Shown here piece by piece: positions 27,401 to 36,050 of a DNA stretch of 64,000 nt (position 1 is its first letter; each line of letters starts with the position of its first letter). The notes beneath the pieces are model-generated. The model saw only the letters and a program-made list of their open reading frames with translations. It was not told where the DNA came from and made no database searches. This DNA comes from an uncultured Collinsella sp. (lineage in GTDB: Bacteria > Actinomycetota > Coriobacteriia > Coriobacteriales > Coriobacteriaceae): contig CABUQG010000001.1 of the NCBI GenBank assembly GCA_902493535.1, positions 32,658-96,657 on the forward strand, read 5' to 3'. Made by a program: the position numbers and the translations under genes.

Positions 27401-29164
27401 AAGGTCTATCCTTGGATTGCCGAGGTCCGTCAGTCCACGCCCGGCATCGGCCTGATCTCGCCTCCGCCGCACCACGACATCTACTCCATCGAGGACCTGG
27501 CAGAGCTGATCTTTGACCTTAAGAACGCCAACCCCGGCGCACGCGTGTCGGTCAAGCTGGTCAGCGAGGCCGGCGTCGGCACCATCGCCACCGGCGTGGC
27601 CAAGGGCGCTGCCGACAAGATCTTGATCAGCGGCCACAACGGCGGCTCCGGTGCTGCGGCGCGCGATTCGATCTGGCACGCCGGTCTGCCGCTGGAGCTT
27701 GGCCTTGCCGAGGCCCAGCAGACGCTGCTGCAAAACGGCCTGCGCTCGCGCGTGGTGCTCGAGGCCGACGGCAAGCTCATGGACGGTACCGATGTTGCCG
27801 TCGCCTGCCTGCTGGGTGCCGAGGAGTTTGGCTTTGCGACCATGCCGCTCATCTCCATGGGTTGCCTCATGCAGCGTGACTGCCAGCAGGATACCTGTCC
27901 GGCCGGCATCGCGACGCAAAACTGCCGCCTGCGTCGCGGCTTCCGCGGCAAGCCCGAGCACGTTGAGCACTTTATGCTCTTTGTTGCCGAGCAGCTGCGC
28001 GAGGTCATGGCGAGCCTGGGCTTCCGCACCGTCGACGAGATGGTCGGACATCCCGAGTGCTTGCGCCAGATCGAGGTCCCGGGCAACCGCAAGGCCAACC
28101 TGCTCGACTTGTCGCCCGTGCTGGCGAGTGCGACCTGCGAGTTCGGTGCCCACATCCCGGGCGCCGACGGTCGCCACTTCCTGCCGCAGATGGCTGCGGA
28201 CAGTGAGCTCGACAAGACGCTCGACTCCACGTTGTTTGTGCCCTATACGGCCGATGCCCGTGCGCACCTGCGTCCGATTCGCTTCCGCGCCGATATCGCC
28301 AACGTCAACCGCTGCGTGGGCACCATCTTGGGCAACGCGGTGACCAAGGCGCATCCCGAGGGCCTGCCCGCCGGCTCCATCACCATCGATTGCGATGGTT
28401 CGGCCGGTCAGAGCTTTGGCGCCTTTCTGCCGCGCGGCATTACGCTCAACGTGTGCGGCGACGCCAACGACTACTTTGGCAAGGGCCTTTCGGGCGGCGA
28501 GGTGTCGGTGCGCCCCAACCCGCATGCGACCTACAAGTTCGACGAGAACATCATCGTGGGCAACGTTGCGTTCTTTGGTGCTACGAGCGGGCGCGGTTTT
28601 ATTAACGGCCTGGCCGGCCAGCGCTTTGGCGTGCGCAACTCCGGTGCCACGGTGGTGGTCGAGGGCTGCGGCAACCATGGTTGCGAGTACATGACGGGTG
28701 GTCTGGCGCTCATCCTGGGCGAGGTCGGGCAGAACTTCGCCGCTGGCATGACGGGCGGCGTGGCTTACGTCTTTGACCAGTACGGCACGCTCGATGCCCG
28801 TGTGAACCACGAGAGCGTTGAGCTTAAAGCCCCGACGGCCGGTGAGCTTGCGCAGATTCGCGCGCTCATCCAGGAGCACGTGGATGCGACGCAGAGCCCG
28901 CGCGGCATTAAGCTGCTCTACAGCTTTGAGACGATGAGCAAGCACTTTGTGAAGGTCATTCCAACCGAGTACGAGCGCGTGCTGGCGATTGTCGCCGCCG
29001 CCGAGGCCGTGGGCAAGACGCATGCGCAGGCCGAGGAGCTGGCGTTTGACATTGTGACCGGTCGCGCCGACGCCGCCGATGTCGCTCGCTTTGATGCGGC
29101 GGGTGGTGTCGCTGGCGCTGTGCCCGCCGCCAGCTCTGTTGCTTCGACCAAGAAGGAGGCGTAA
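24470..29164 (+). CDS. gltB: Glutamate synthase, large subunit
   Basis: The 1,564-residue protein makes two glutamates from glutamine and 2-oxoglutarate. The N-terminal class II glutaminase has its nucleophile at Cys21 in DHDACGIG, after a short leader that is normally removed. The central and synthase domains (about 480-1230) include the FMN-binding region KPGEGGHLPGKKVYPWIAE and GHNGGSGAA. The 3Fe-4S cysteines lie in MGCLMQRDCQQDTCPAG, and a beta-helical GXGXG domain follows from about 1290. Length is normal. GGGGAGG precedes the ATG. gltD follows five bases after the stop. Ammonia assimilation here would use 2-oxoglutarate from the gltA route. Confidence 0.96.
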   Translation: MQADSAQQQGLYRPEFDHDACGIGALADINGERHHQILDDALSILVNLEHRGGTGLEKNTGDGAGILFQVPHHFFRKEAQKCGQILSAEGDYGVAMLFFPQDDKGVEDARRVFEEGCAEAGVPLLFWREVPVDPHDLGETARACMPTILQAFLGRPDDTPAGDAFERRLYVCRRTIEKKADAEFALRDKIFYVCSMSSRTIVYKGMLVATQMRRFFIDLNDAAVKTAVALVHSRYSTNTTPSWERAHPNRFIIHNGEINTLKGNVNWIRACEPNLYSPVLQHDLERVMPIINREGSDSAILDNVLEFLVMNGRPLTRAASMLLPEPWDHNDSLSEERRAYDAYQSMLMEPWDGPAAIAFTDGRTLGAALDRNGLRPARYYVTRDGRFMLASEVGTIEVRPENILTSGCLGPGQMLEVDFARGRVIYNDELRARYAKEKPYRDWIAEETLTVDALDEPVATMPAEDAEVPAAVRMAKLGYHWDDVDEVVRPMARQGKAPLASMGIDAPLACLSKKTRSFFDYFYQLFAQVTNPPIDALREHMVTSTTLYLGNHGNLLEDSRTACQLVRLERPLLSEEKFERICAIDRVGFKTRRFRAVYRRDAGEGALQAALKQLAEDVEAAVRDGVNIVVLSDRAAAGEVPVPSLLAVGCVHNHLIRAGVRTFADIVVECGDAVSPHDFAALVGYSASGIYPYNAHACIRDLAARGDLDVTAEQGIVNYNKAATAGIVSIMSKMGISTVQSYHSAQIFEAVGFTPEFVNAYFAGTVSRVGGMGVEDVEREQNERYDAALAILKSPAPDQLPTLGLTKWRPLGGEDHLIDPQTVYLLQTACCEDSYDTFKEYSARLHRTGRAVRLRDLLDFNASGRTPVSLDEVEPALNIVRRFNTGAMSYGSISKEAHECMAIAMNRLHGRSNSGEGGEDPRRETPLANGDSKNSAIKQVASARFGVTSRYLCSAFEIQIKMAQGAKPGEGGHLPGKKVYPWIAEVRQSTPGIGLISPPPHHDIYSIEDLAELIFDLKNANPGARVSVKLVSEAGVGTIATGVAKGAADKILISGHNGGSGAAARDSIWHAGLPLELGLAEAQQTLLQNGLRSRVVLEADGKLMDGTDVAVACLLGAEEFGFATMPLISMGCLMQRDCQQDTCPAGIATQNCRLRRGFRGKPEHVEHFMLFVAEQLREVMASLGFRTVDEMVGHPECLRQIEVPGNRKANLLDLSPVLASATCEFGAHIPGADGRHFLPQMAADSELDKTLDSTLFVPYTADARAHLRPIRFRADIANVNRCVGTILGNAVTKAHPEGLPAGSITIDCDGSAGQSFGAFLPRGITLNVCGDANDYFGKGLSGGEVSVRPNPHATYKFDENIIVGNVAFFGATSGRGFINGLAGQRFGVRNSGATVVVEGCGNHGCEYMTGGLALILGEVGQNFAAGMTGGVAYVFDQYGTLDARVNHESVELKAPTAGELAQIRALIQEHVDATQSPRGIKLLYSFETMSKHFVKVIPTEYERVLAIVAAAEAVGKTHAQAEELAFDIVTGRADAADVARFDAAGGVAGAVPAASSVASTKKEA

Positions 29165-29169
29165 GTGCC

Positions 29170-30651
<1,482 letters not shown>

Positions 30652-30662
30652 AGTAGTTATTT

Positions 30663-30718
30663 AAGAACGTCCCCAATGACTAGTCATTTTTTGTCTAGTC
30701 GTTGGGGACACTCTTTGC
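30663..30718. repeat. GACTAGTC/GGGGAC repeat, family 2, copy 3
   Basis: TTAAGAACGTCCCCAATGACTAG and its inverted partner CTAGTCGTTGGGGACACTCTTT form a hairpin around TCATTTTTTGT. It may end gltBD transcripts. Bases 30719-31004 after it show only a small GCGAGC/GCTCG hairpin and no gene. Confidence 0.8.
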
Positions 30719-31004
30719 GAGCGATTTGCTCGTTTGTCGACGTACGGGTGTTTATTTGTCGACTTCTTGGGCTGTGGTCACCTGTTGTTTCTGTGGTGGC
30801 TGTGGGTATCTGGCTCAAAAGGGCGGGTTGGCCGTCTATGTTTACCTGCGGTTTTGTTGCGGTGCGCATTTTCGGTCAAGCTTTTCGTCAAGTGTTTGGT
30901 CAGCATCTGGTTTGCAGCCGGAGGCCTATTTTGCCCGCGCTGGTCGTGGCCGACCACCCTCCTCGTAAGCTCAAATTGAGGTCTATCAGTTTGAGGAGGA
31001 TGCC

Positions 31005-31712
31005 ATGACTGACCACGCTTTAGACCGACCGCAGCTAGCCGAAGCCGTCGGCAACGATATTGCCGACATGGCCCATTTTTGGATGCTGCGGAAGTTCCAG
31101 TTTTTGGAGCCGGCGCGCGAACAGTTCGAGATCATTGTCGACCCGTGGCTCAGCTATTGCACCGAGCCTTCGCAAAACGAAATCATGGCCTACAACATGG
31201 CGTTTACCGATTGGCTGCTCTTCGAGCGCTCCTATCGCCATGGCAAGACGCTGCTCGAGCTGTATGTTGACGAGCCGCCGGCATCGCTTTTGCCTGCCTC
31301 GCTCAAGCGGCTCGAGCAGGTACGCGACACGCAGTATTTCTCGCGCTTTGGCATTTTGGACAAGGATCCTGCGAACGGCATGGTTGCGCTGAAGGATACG
31401 CGCACCGACCGTCGCTTTGATGTCTACGACCCGCATATCGTGCAAAAGGAGCATTGGAGCGACGGCGCGATTGCGGTGCGCCTCGCCTGCGTCGACGATG
31501 TCTGGCTGACGGCGGGACAACTCTATCTGTATGACATCGCACGCCTGAGTGACACGGCGGTCGATGGGCCTGGTGCGGTGCATCCGGAGGACCTGCAGGA
31601 TGGCTTTGACACCTCGTGCATCAGTTTCTTCTTGCGTCTGGTCCGCGACATCATGGGCGCCCAGGGGCGGTACGTAAAGTCGCTCAACATCTACGAGCAG
31701 GAGTGGGAGTAG
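31005..31712 (+). CDS. Conserved-looking hypothetical protein
   Basis: The 235-residue soluble protein begins MTDHALDRPQLAEAV after GAGGAGGATGCC, a good ribosome-binding site. It is rich in aromatic residues (FWMLRKFQFLEPA, DWLLFERSYRHGKTLLEL) and has no membrane segment or recognised catalytic motif. Residues 130-175 look like a beta-rich segment (MVALKDTRTDRRFDVYDPH). I do not recognise the family. It is a single gene; a pair of family-1 palindromes follows 36 bases after its stop. Confidence 0.7.
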   Translation: MTDHALDRPQLAEAVGNDIADMAHFWMLRKFQFLEPAREQFEIIVDPWLSYCTEPSQNEIMAYNMAFTDWLLFERSYRHGKTLLELYVDEPPASLLPASLKRLEQVRDTQYFSRFGILDKDPANGMVALKDTRTDRRFDVYDPHIVQKEHWSDGAIAVRLACVDDVWLTAGQLYLYDIARLSDTAVDGPGAVHPEDLQDGFDTSCISFFLRLVRDIMGAQGRYVKSLNIYEQEWE

Positions 31713-31747
31713 GGGATGTGACTGGCGTCTCCTGCTGCCCCTGACTT

Positions 31748-31886
31748 TGTCTCAATCTGTAACGTTTGGCGGCTGTTTGGGCCCGTAACTGTTACAGATT
31801 GAGACGGAAGGTTGGCGGCTGCCGAAAGATCTTGTTCTGTAACAACTAGAGGCTCAAAGACTGTCTTCCTGTTACAGATCAAGACA
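31748..31886. repeat. Pair of 59-bp palindromic units, family 1, site 2
   Basis: Units lie at 31748-31806 and 31828-31886 with an 80-base period. The cores are 25 bases each. The first core resembles that of unit 32990 (TTT....G.TGTTTG.G...GTAA). The pair ends about 20 bases before the gene at 31912. Confidence 0.92.
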
Positions 31887-31911
31887 TTTGTCAGCGGAGG
31901 CAACGGTGACG

Positions 31912-32982
31912 ATGGTCCATTTGTCTGACGTGGTGGTGATGAAAGTGCCTAATACCGTTCTCAAACACAAACATGCGACTCGCAACACGTTGGCGCGGAA
32001 TAGAATGCTCGCGCGGCTCACGGAGACGGCCAAGCAAGGTGCGCTGCTCGCAACGCATGACAATACCGAGCTCATGTGGCTGCGACGCCATGTTGGAACC
32101 GACGATATCGCGGAGCCCGAGCCGTACCTGTTCTGTTTTCAGCATGATTGGGATGCATTGACGCCGGCGGAGCGAGCGCTGAGGACTATCAAAGGGCTTG
32201 CGGAATTTCATCCCGATTGGGCGTTTTGGGGCTATGACGCGGCGCTTTTGTGGGGTCTGGAGGTGCCGAATGATCTGCTCGGGCCGCGCTTTCTTGTTAA
32301 GACGGGTTGTTCGGTGACGTTGAGCGGCGGGTGCAGGTTGTTGCGTCCGCAGATGGCGGGCGCGCTCGAGCGTGTTGATGGCGTGCGGGTGACGTCGTTT
32401 TGGCGCACGGTGGAGGATTGCTTACTGCGTGCGCCGTTCTCCTACGGGTTGGCGATTGCCGATTCTGCACTGCGGGCGAAAGGCGTATCACGTTGGGATT
32501 TGTGCGAGCGCCTCCGCGCCGATTGCGAGGGCAGGCGAGGGTATCGCAGGGCACAGGTGATTGCGTCGTATGCGGACGGGCTGTCCGAAAACGGCGGCGA
32601 GTCTCGGTTCCGAGCGTTCTTTATTGCGTACGGCTTTCCAGTTCCGGAGCTGCAGGTGGAGTTTCGCGACCCGCTCGATTCGAGCCAGGTGTTTCGCGTC
32701 GACTATTTTTGGCGGCTCGAGAACGGGACGTGTGTCATCGGCGAGCTCGACGGGAAGGGAAAGTATACCCTGCAGGATGGTGGGGATCGGGGGTCGGTCG
32801 ACCCATTCGTGGCAGAACGTCAGCGAGAGTCTCATCTGACGATGCTCGGGCACAAGGTGCTTCGGTTTACGTTTGATGAACTCAAGAACCCGGGGAAGCT
32901 GGCTGAAAAGATGAGACTGGCGGGAATTCAACAGCGGGCCGATCTGGCTGAGGAATGGAGACGCCAGTGGTATGGGCGCTGA
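31912..32982 (+). CDS. Hypothetical protein with a C-terminal nuclease-like (DUF559/Vsr-like) region
   Basis: The 356-residue protein has an N-terminal region resembling AbiEi-type regulators or antitoxins (AKQGALLATHDN, FHPDWAFWGYDAALLWGLEVP). Its C-terminal region looks like small PD-(D/E)XK endonucleases of the DUF559/Vsr group: FRVDYFWRLENGTCVIGELDGKGKY, then ERQRESHLTMLGHKVLRFTFDEL. The D..E..GK order suits a metal-dependent active site; this is inference. GGAGG precedes GTG 31906 by five bases and ATG 31912 by eleven; the upstream TTG at 31888 precedes the site. It ends in TGA, rare here, and is enclosed by two family-1 pairs within 8-26 bases. Many Coriobacteriia carry such orphan genes. 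Confidence 0.65.
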   Translation: MVHLSDVVVMKVPNTVLKHKHATRNTLARNRMLARLTETAKQGALLATHDNTELMWLRRHVGTDDIAEPEPYLFCFQHDWDALTPAERALRTIKGLAEFHPDWAFWGYDAALLWGLEVPNDLLGPRFLVKTGCSVTLSGGCRLLRPQMAGALERVDGVRVTSFWRTVEDCLLRAPFSYGLAIADSALRAKGVSRWDLCERLRADCEGRRGYRRAQVIASYADGLSENGGESRFRAFFIAYGFPVPELQVEFRDPLDSSQVFRVDYFWRLENGTCVIGELDGKGKYTLQDGGDRGSVDPFVAERQRESHLTMLGHKVLRFTFDELKNPGKLAEKMRLAGIQQRADLAEEWRRQWYGR

Positions 32983-32989
32983 GAGGTTT

Positions 32990-33129
32990 TGTCTCGATCT
33001 GTAACGTTTAGAAGTTGTTTGAGTTCGTAATTGTTACAGATCGAGACAAACCGGTGAAACGTCGACCGAATGTCTTGATCTGTAACATCAAGGGGCCCAA
33101 TAACCCTGTACCTGTTACAGATCGAGACA
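32990..33129. repeat. Pair of 59-bp palindromic units, family 1, site 3
   Basis: Units lie at 32990-33048 and 33071-33129, period 81 with a 22-base linker. Both right arms are TGTTACAGATCGAGACA. The pair begins seven bases after the stop of the nuclease-like gene. Confidence 0.92.
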
Positions 33130-33279
33130 TTCCCCTGATGTTGCTGGGGTGGGGCTGCAACGTATTCCGTCCCCCCCACATCCCCTCTTCCCTCCGTTAA
33201 CCGATATGTCCGCAGCAATCCTGCCGCGCTGGATAATAATGGACAGATGTTCAAGTTTTCTGAGGGGGAGGAGCTCGAT

Positions 33280-34650
33280 ATGGCGTCTGCCGATCGTTCC
33301 ACGTTGTTTATCAATGCGACCGTCCTGGATGGCTCGAAACATATGGAGCCGCAGCCCGATATGGCCGTGGCCGTTGAGCGCGGTGTCATCACGTGGATGG
33401 GGCCGAGTGCTGTGGCGCAGGCGCCTGCGGGTGCCGAGGTTATCGACCTGGCAGGTGCGTATCTCATGCCAGGCCTCATCAATATGCATGTGCATCTGTG
33501 CGGTTCGGGCAAGCCGGTTTCGGCGGGCGATGCGGGCGCGCTGATGAAGAAGCTCGATAATCCCGTGGGGCGCGCCATCGTGCGCCATATTCTTAAGGGC
33601 AGCGCCCAACAACAACTGGCAAGTGGCGTGACCACGGTGCGCGGCGCGGGCGATCCGCTGTTTGCCGATCTGGCCGTGCGCGATGCTATCGATGCCGGCA
33701 AGTATCAAGGTCCTCGCCTGGTGGCGCCGGGAACGGGCGTCACGGTGCCGGGCGGCCATGGTGCGGGCTTGTTCGCCCAGGTGGCCAACAGTCCCGCCGA
33801 GGCAGCCGAACAGGTGCGCGACCTGTATGCGCGTGGTGCCGACGTCATTAAGCTGTTCGTGACGGGCGGCGTGTTCGACGCTACCGAGGTGGGCGAGCCG
33901 GGCGTGCTGCGCATGCCGGTCGAGGTTGCCGCGGCGGCGTGCAAGGCTGCGCACGAGGTGAGTCTGCCGGTTATGGCCCATGTCGAGAGTACCGAGGGCG
34001 TGAAGGCCGCGCTTGAGGCCGGCGTTGACACGATTGAGCACGGCGCTCCGTTGACGCCCGAGATTCTGGAGCTGTACCGTGGCGCCGCGGGCACGCAACT
34101 CGAGGGGCGTGCGCCCAGTGTTACCTGCACTATCAGCCCGGCGCTGCCGTTTGTATTGCTCGACCCGAAAAAGACCCATTCGACCGATACGCAAAAGAAG
34201 AACGGCGATATCGTGTGCTCGGGCATTATCGAGAGCGCCCGTGCCGCACTGGAAGCTGGCGTTAAGGTGGGCCTGGGTACGGACTCGAGCTGCCCGTTCG
34301 TGACGCAGTACGACATGTGGCGTGAGGTGGCCTATTTTGCCAAGTATGTCGGCGTGAGCAACGCCTTCGCACTGCATACGGCTACGCAAGTCAACGCCGA
34401 GCTGCTGGGGCTGGACGGCGAGACTGGCACGATCGAGTGCGGCAAGGCCGCCGATATCTTGGTGACGCGCGAGAACCCGCTCGATGACCTGTGCGCTCTG
34501 CGTGAGCCGATGCACGTGATGTGTCGCGGCGATCTGGTGTGCAAACTCAAGGTGAAGCGCATCCCCGAGGTGGATGCCGAGCTCGACGCGATTATGGCCA
34601 TGCCAGCCGAAGCGCTGGCTGAGGAGCTGGCCCGCGACGGCGTAGCATAG
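33280..34650 (+). CDS. Metal-dependent amidohydrolase family protein
   Basis: The 456-residue protein has the amidohydrolase TIM-barrel ligands in order: NMHVHL after strand 1, a lysine in GADVIKLFVTGG, His in VMAHVEST, His in TIEHGAPL, and Asp in GLGTDSSCPF. The flanking beta-sandwich is built from LFINATVLDG at the start and CGKAADILVTRENPLDDL near the end. The family includes imidazolonepropionase-like and Xaa-Pro/Xaa-Arg dipeptidase-like enzymes; the substrate is not predictable. I chose ATG 33280 because GGGGGAGGAG precedes it; the upstream ATG 33247 lacks a site. It is monocistronic with a terminator at 34684. Confidence 0.9.
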   Translation: MASADRSTLFINATVLDGSKHMEPQPDMAVAVERGVITWMGPSAVAQAPAGAEVIDLAGAYLMPGLINMHVHLCGSGKPVSAGDAGALMKKLDNPVGRAIVRHILKGSAQQQLASGVTTVRGAGDPLFADLAVRDAIDAGKYQGPRLVAPGTGVTVPGGHGAGLFAQVANSPAEAAEQVRDLYARGADVIKLFVTGGVFDATEVGEPGVLRMPVEVAAAACKAAHEVSLPVMAHVESTEGVKAALEAGVDTIEHGAPLTPEILELYRGAAGTQLEGRAPSVTCTISPALPFVLLDPKKTHSTDTQKKNGDIVCSGIIESARAALEAGVKVGLGTDSSCPFVTQYDMWREVAYFAKYVGVSNAFALHTATQVNAELLGLDGETGTIECGKAADILVTRENPLDDLCALREPMHVMCRGDLVCKLKVKRIPEVDAELDAIMAMPAEALAEELARDGVA

Positions 34651-34683
34651 GTGTGACAAAGGGACAGCTCCGTTGTCGCATAC

Positions 34684-34720
34684 AAAAAGCCGAGGTCTCA
34701 GCGCGAGGCCTCGGCTTTTA
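34684..34720. terminator. Bidirectional terminator between convergent genes
   Basis: AAAAGCCGAGGtCTC pairs with GAGgCCTCGGCTTTT. A runs precede and T runs follow, so it serves both the amidohydrolase and the minus-strand gene at 34741. Confidence 0.9.
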
Positions 34721-34740
34721 TTTGTCCTATGGTATGGCGG

Positions 34741-35214
34741 CTAGGAGCGCGTCTCCATCTTGGCGTGGCACTTGGGGCAGGTGACGCGGATCTTGCCCTT
34801 GCCCTTGGGGACGGAGAGCATCTGGCCGCAGTTGGGGCACTTGAGATAGGCCGTGGTCTTGCGGCCCTTCCACATCTTCTTGGCTGTGCGCTTGGCACGT
34901 TCAAAGTCTTCCTTGCTAGTACCGGCTGCGCGCGAGGCGTTGGCCGCTGCAGCTCCGCCGCCCAAGCTAGCTACAAACTTGCCCAAGCCGGGTACGTTTG
35001 CAGTCGCGGCGACAAAGGCCTCGTTCTCCTTGTGACGTGCGTCGATATTTTTGGACAGGCCGCGCAGCACGCCAATCACGATTACGGCGATGGCAATCCA
35101 GTTGAGCCACTGGATGCGGGCTATCGATCCGATCATCGCGATGACGATGCCGGCAAAACCCATCACGATGGTGAGTTCATCGGCACCATTGCGACCCTTC
35201 ATAAAGTCATTCAT
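34741..35214 (-). CDS. Membrane protein with C-terminal zinc ribbon
   Basis: The 157-residue protein has two close hydrophobic segments (ELTIVMGFAGIVIAMIGSIA and WLNWIAIAVIVIGVL, residues 12-52), a soluble linker, and a C-terminal zinc ribbon with CPNCG and CPKCH separated by 18 residues. The topology suggests a cytoplasmic zinc ribbon tethered to the membrane; its function is unknown. I chose the ATG at 35214 (MNDFMKG) with AAAGG upstream rather than the ATG ten codons earlier. Confidence 0.75.
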   Translation of the reverse strand: MNDFMKGRNGADELTIVMGFAGIVIAMIGSIARIQWLNWIAIAVIVIGVLRGLSKNIDARHKENEAFVAATANVPGLGKFVASLGGGAAAANASRAAGTSKEDFERAKRTAKKMWKGRKTTAYLKCPNCGQMLSVPKGKGKIRVTCPKCHAKMETRS

Positions 35215-35269
35215 GCAAATTGCCTTTCGTTCGATATGCTGCACGCCTTTATACCCGATTTAGAGCAAG

Positions 35270-35316
35270 GGGGACAGGTTAATCTGCACCAATGTGGTGC
35301 AAACATACCTGTCCCC
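35270..35316. repeat. GGGGACAGGT/ACCTGTCCCC palindrome, family 3 variant
   Basis: GGGGACAGGT (35270-35279) and ACCTGTCCCC (35307-35316) are perfect arms; TGCACCA/TGGTGCA (35285-35291/35295-35301) form an inner stem. A further GTTTGTCCCC follows near 35341. Confidence 0.8.
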
Positions 35317-35360
35317 GGAATACCAAGACGGTGCAAAGAAGTTTGTCCCCAATGCCCCAA

Positions 35361-35633
35361 TTACTTGGAGAGCTTGTCGACGACGCGTTCGATTTCGGCG
35401 AGCTTGGCGGCTTTGAGGTCTTCGTCGCCCGATTCGATTGCCGAAGTCACACAGCCCTCGATATGCGCCTTAAGCACGTCGGCGTTAATGCGCGCGAGGA
35501 GCGCCTGTGTGGCCATGAGCTGCGTGGAAATATCGACGCAATAGCGGTCCTCCTCGACCATCCGCAAGATGCCGTCGATCTGACCGCGTGCCGTCTTGAG
35601 CATGCGGGTCACCGATTTGTGGTCTGCCATCAT
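35361..35633 (-). CDS. csoR: CsoR family copper-sensing transcriptional repressor
   Basis: The 90-residue all-helical DUF156 protein has the Cu(I) ligand set C-H-C: Cys in DRYCVDIST, then His and Cys in AHIEGCVTSA. Apo-CsoR binds GC-rich palindromes and releases DNA when Cu(I) binds. It is the last gene of the copZ/copA cluster on the minus strand. The likely operator is at 38449-38465 in front of copA. The start may be either of two adjacent ATGs (35633 or 35630). Confidence 0.92.
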   Translation of the reverse strand: MMADHKSVTRMLKTARGQIDGILRMVEEDRYCVDISTQLMATQALLARINADVLKAHIEGCVTSAIESGDEDLKAAKLAEIERVVDKLSK

Positions 35634-35681
35634 GGCGGGTCCTCGTTTCTGGTCGATGGAGTCGAATGTCTCTGGTAGCTG

Positions 35682-35903
35682 CTACGCGGCGGTCACGGAC
35701 AGGGCGTGGAACTTCTCGCCGGCGCCCTCGATGGCAGCGGTGAGCTGCTCGGCGGTCACGGTGTCGGCGCACTCCACCTGGACGGTCTGGGTCTCGTGAT
35801 CGGCGTCGGCATCGGTCACGCCGGCCACGTTGAGCAGCGCCGTCTCGATGGTGGCGTCGCAGTGGCCGCACATAAGGCCGGAAGTCTTGATTGTGTATCG
35901 CAT
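35682..35903 (-). CDS. copZ: Copper chaperone, heavy-metal-associated domain (CopZ-like)
   Basis: The 73-residue protein is a single HMA domain starting MRYTIKTSGLMCGHCDATIE, with the metal motif MxCxxC (Cys11 and Cys14). Such chaperones carry Cu(I) to CopA and CsoR. I chose the ATG at 35903, preceded by GAGAGGG; the frame is open 37 codons upstream, but that part is not HMA-like. It lies 48 bases before csoR and 147 after copA. A CGCGTAC/GTACGCG hairpin lies in the copA-copZ gap near 35968-35985. Confidence 0.9.
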   Translation of the reverse strand: MRYTIKTSGLMCGHCDATIETALLNVAGVTDADADHETQTVQVECADTVTAEQLTAAIEGAGEKFHALSVTAA

Positions 35904-36050
35904 GGGTATCCCTCTCTGTTGTGTCGGCTTTCCCAGACATCCGACCTTGACCTTCAAGCCACCGCCCGCGTACCAAAGTACGCGTCGCTCCTCTTTCAGG
36001 TCAATCTCGGGCACCTGGAAAACCCGTTCTAAATTGACTTAATGGTGAGC

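Noticed and set aside
30719..31004. Possible small genes in the gap after gltD
   Set aside because: The open frames have no ribosome-binding site and no coding-like composition.
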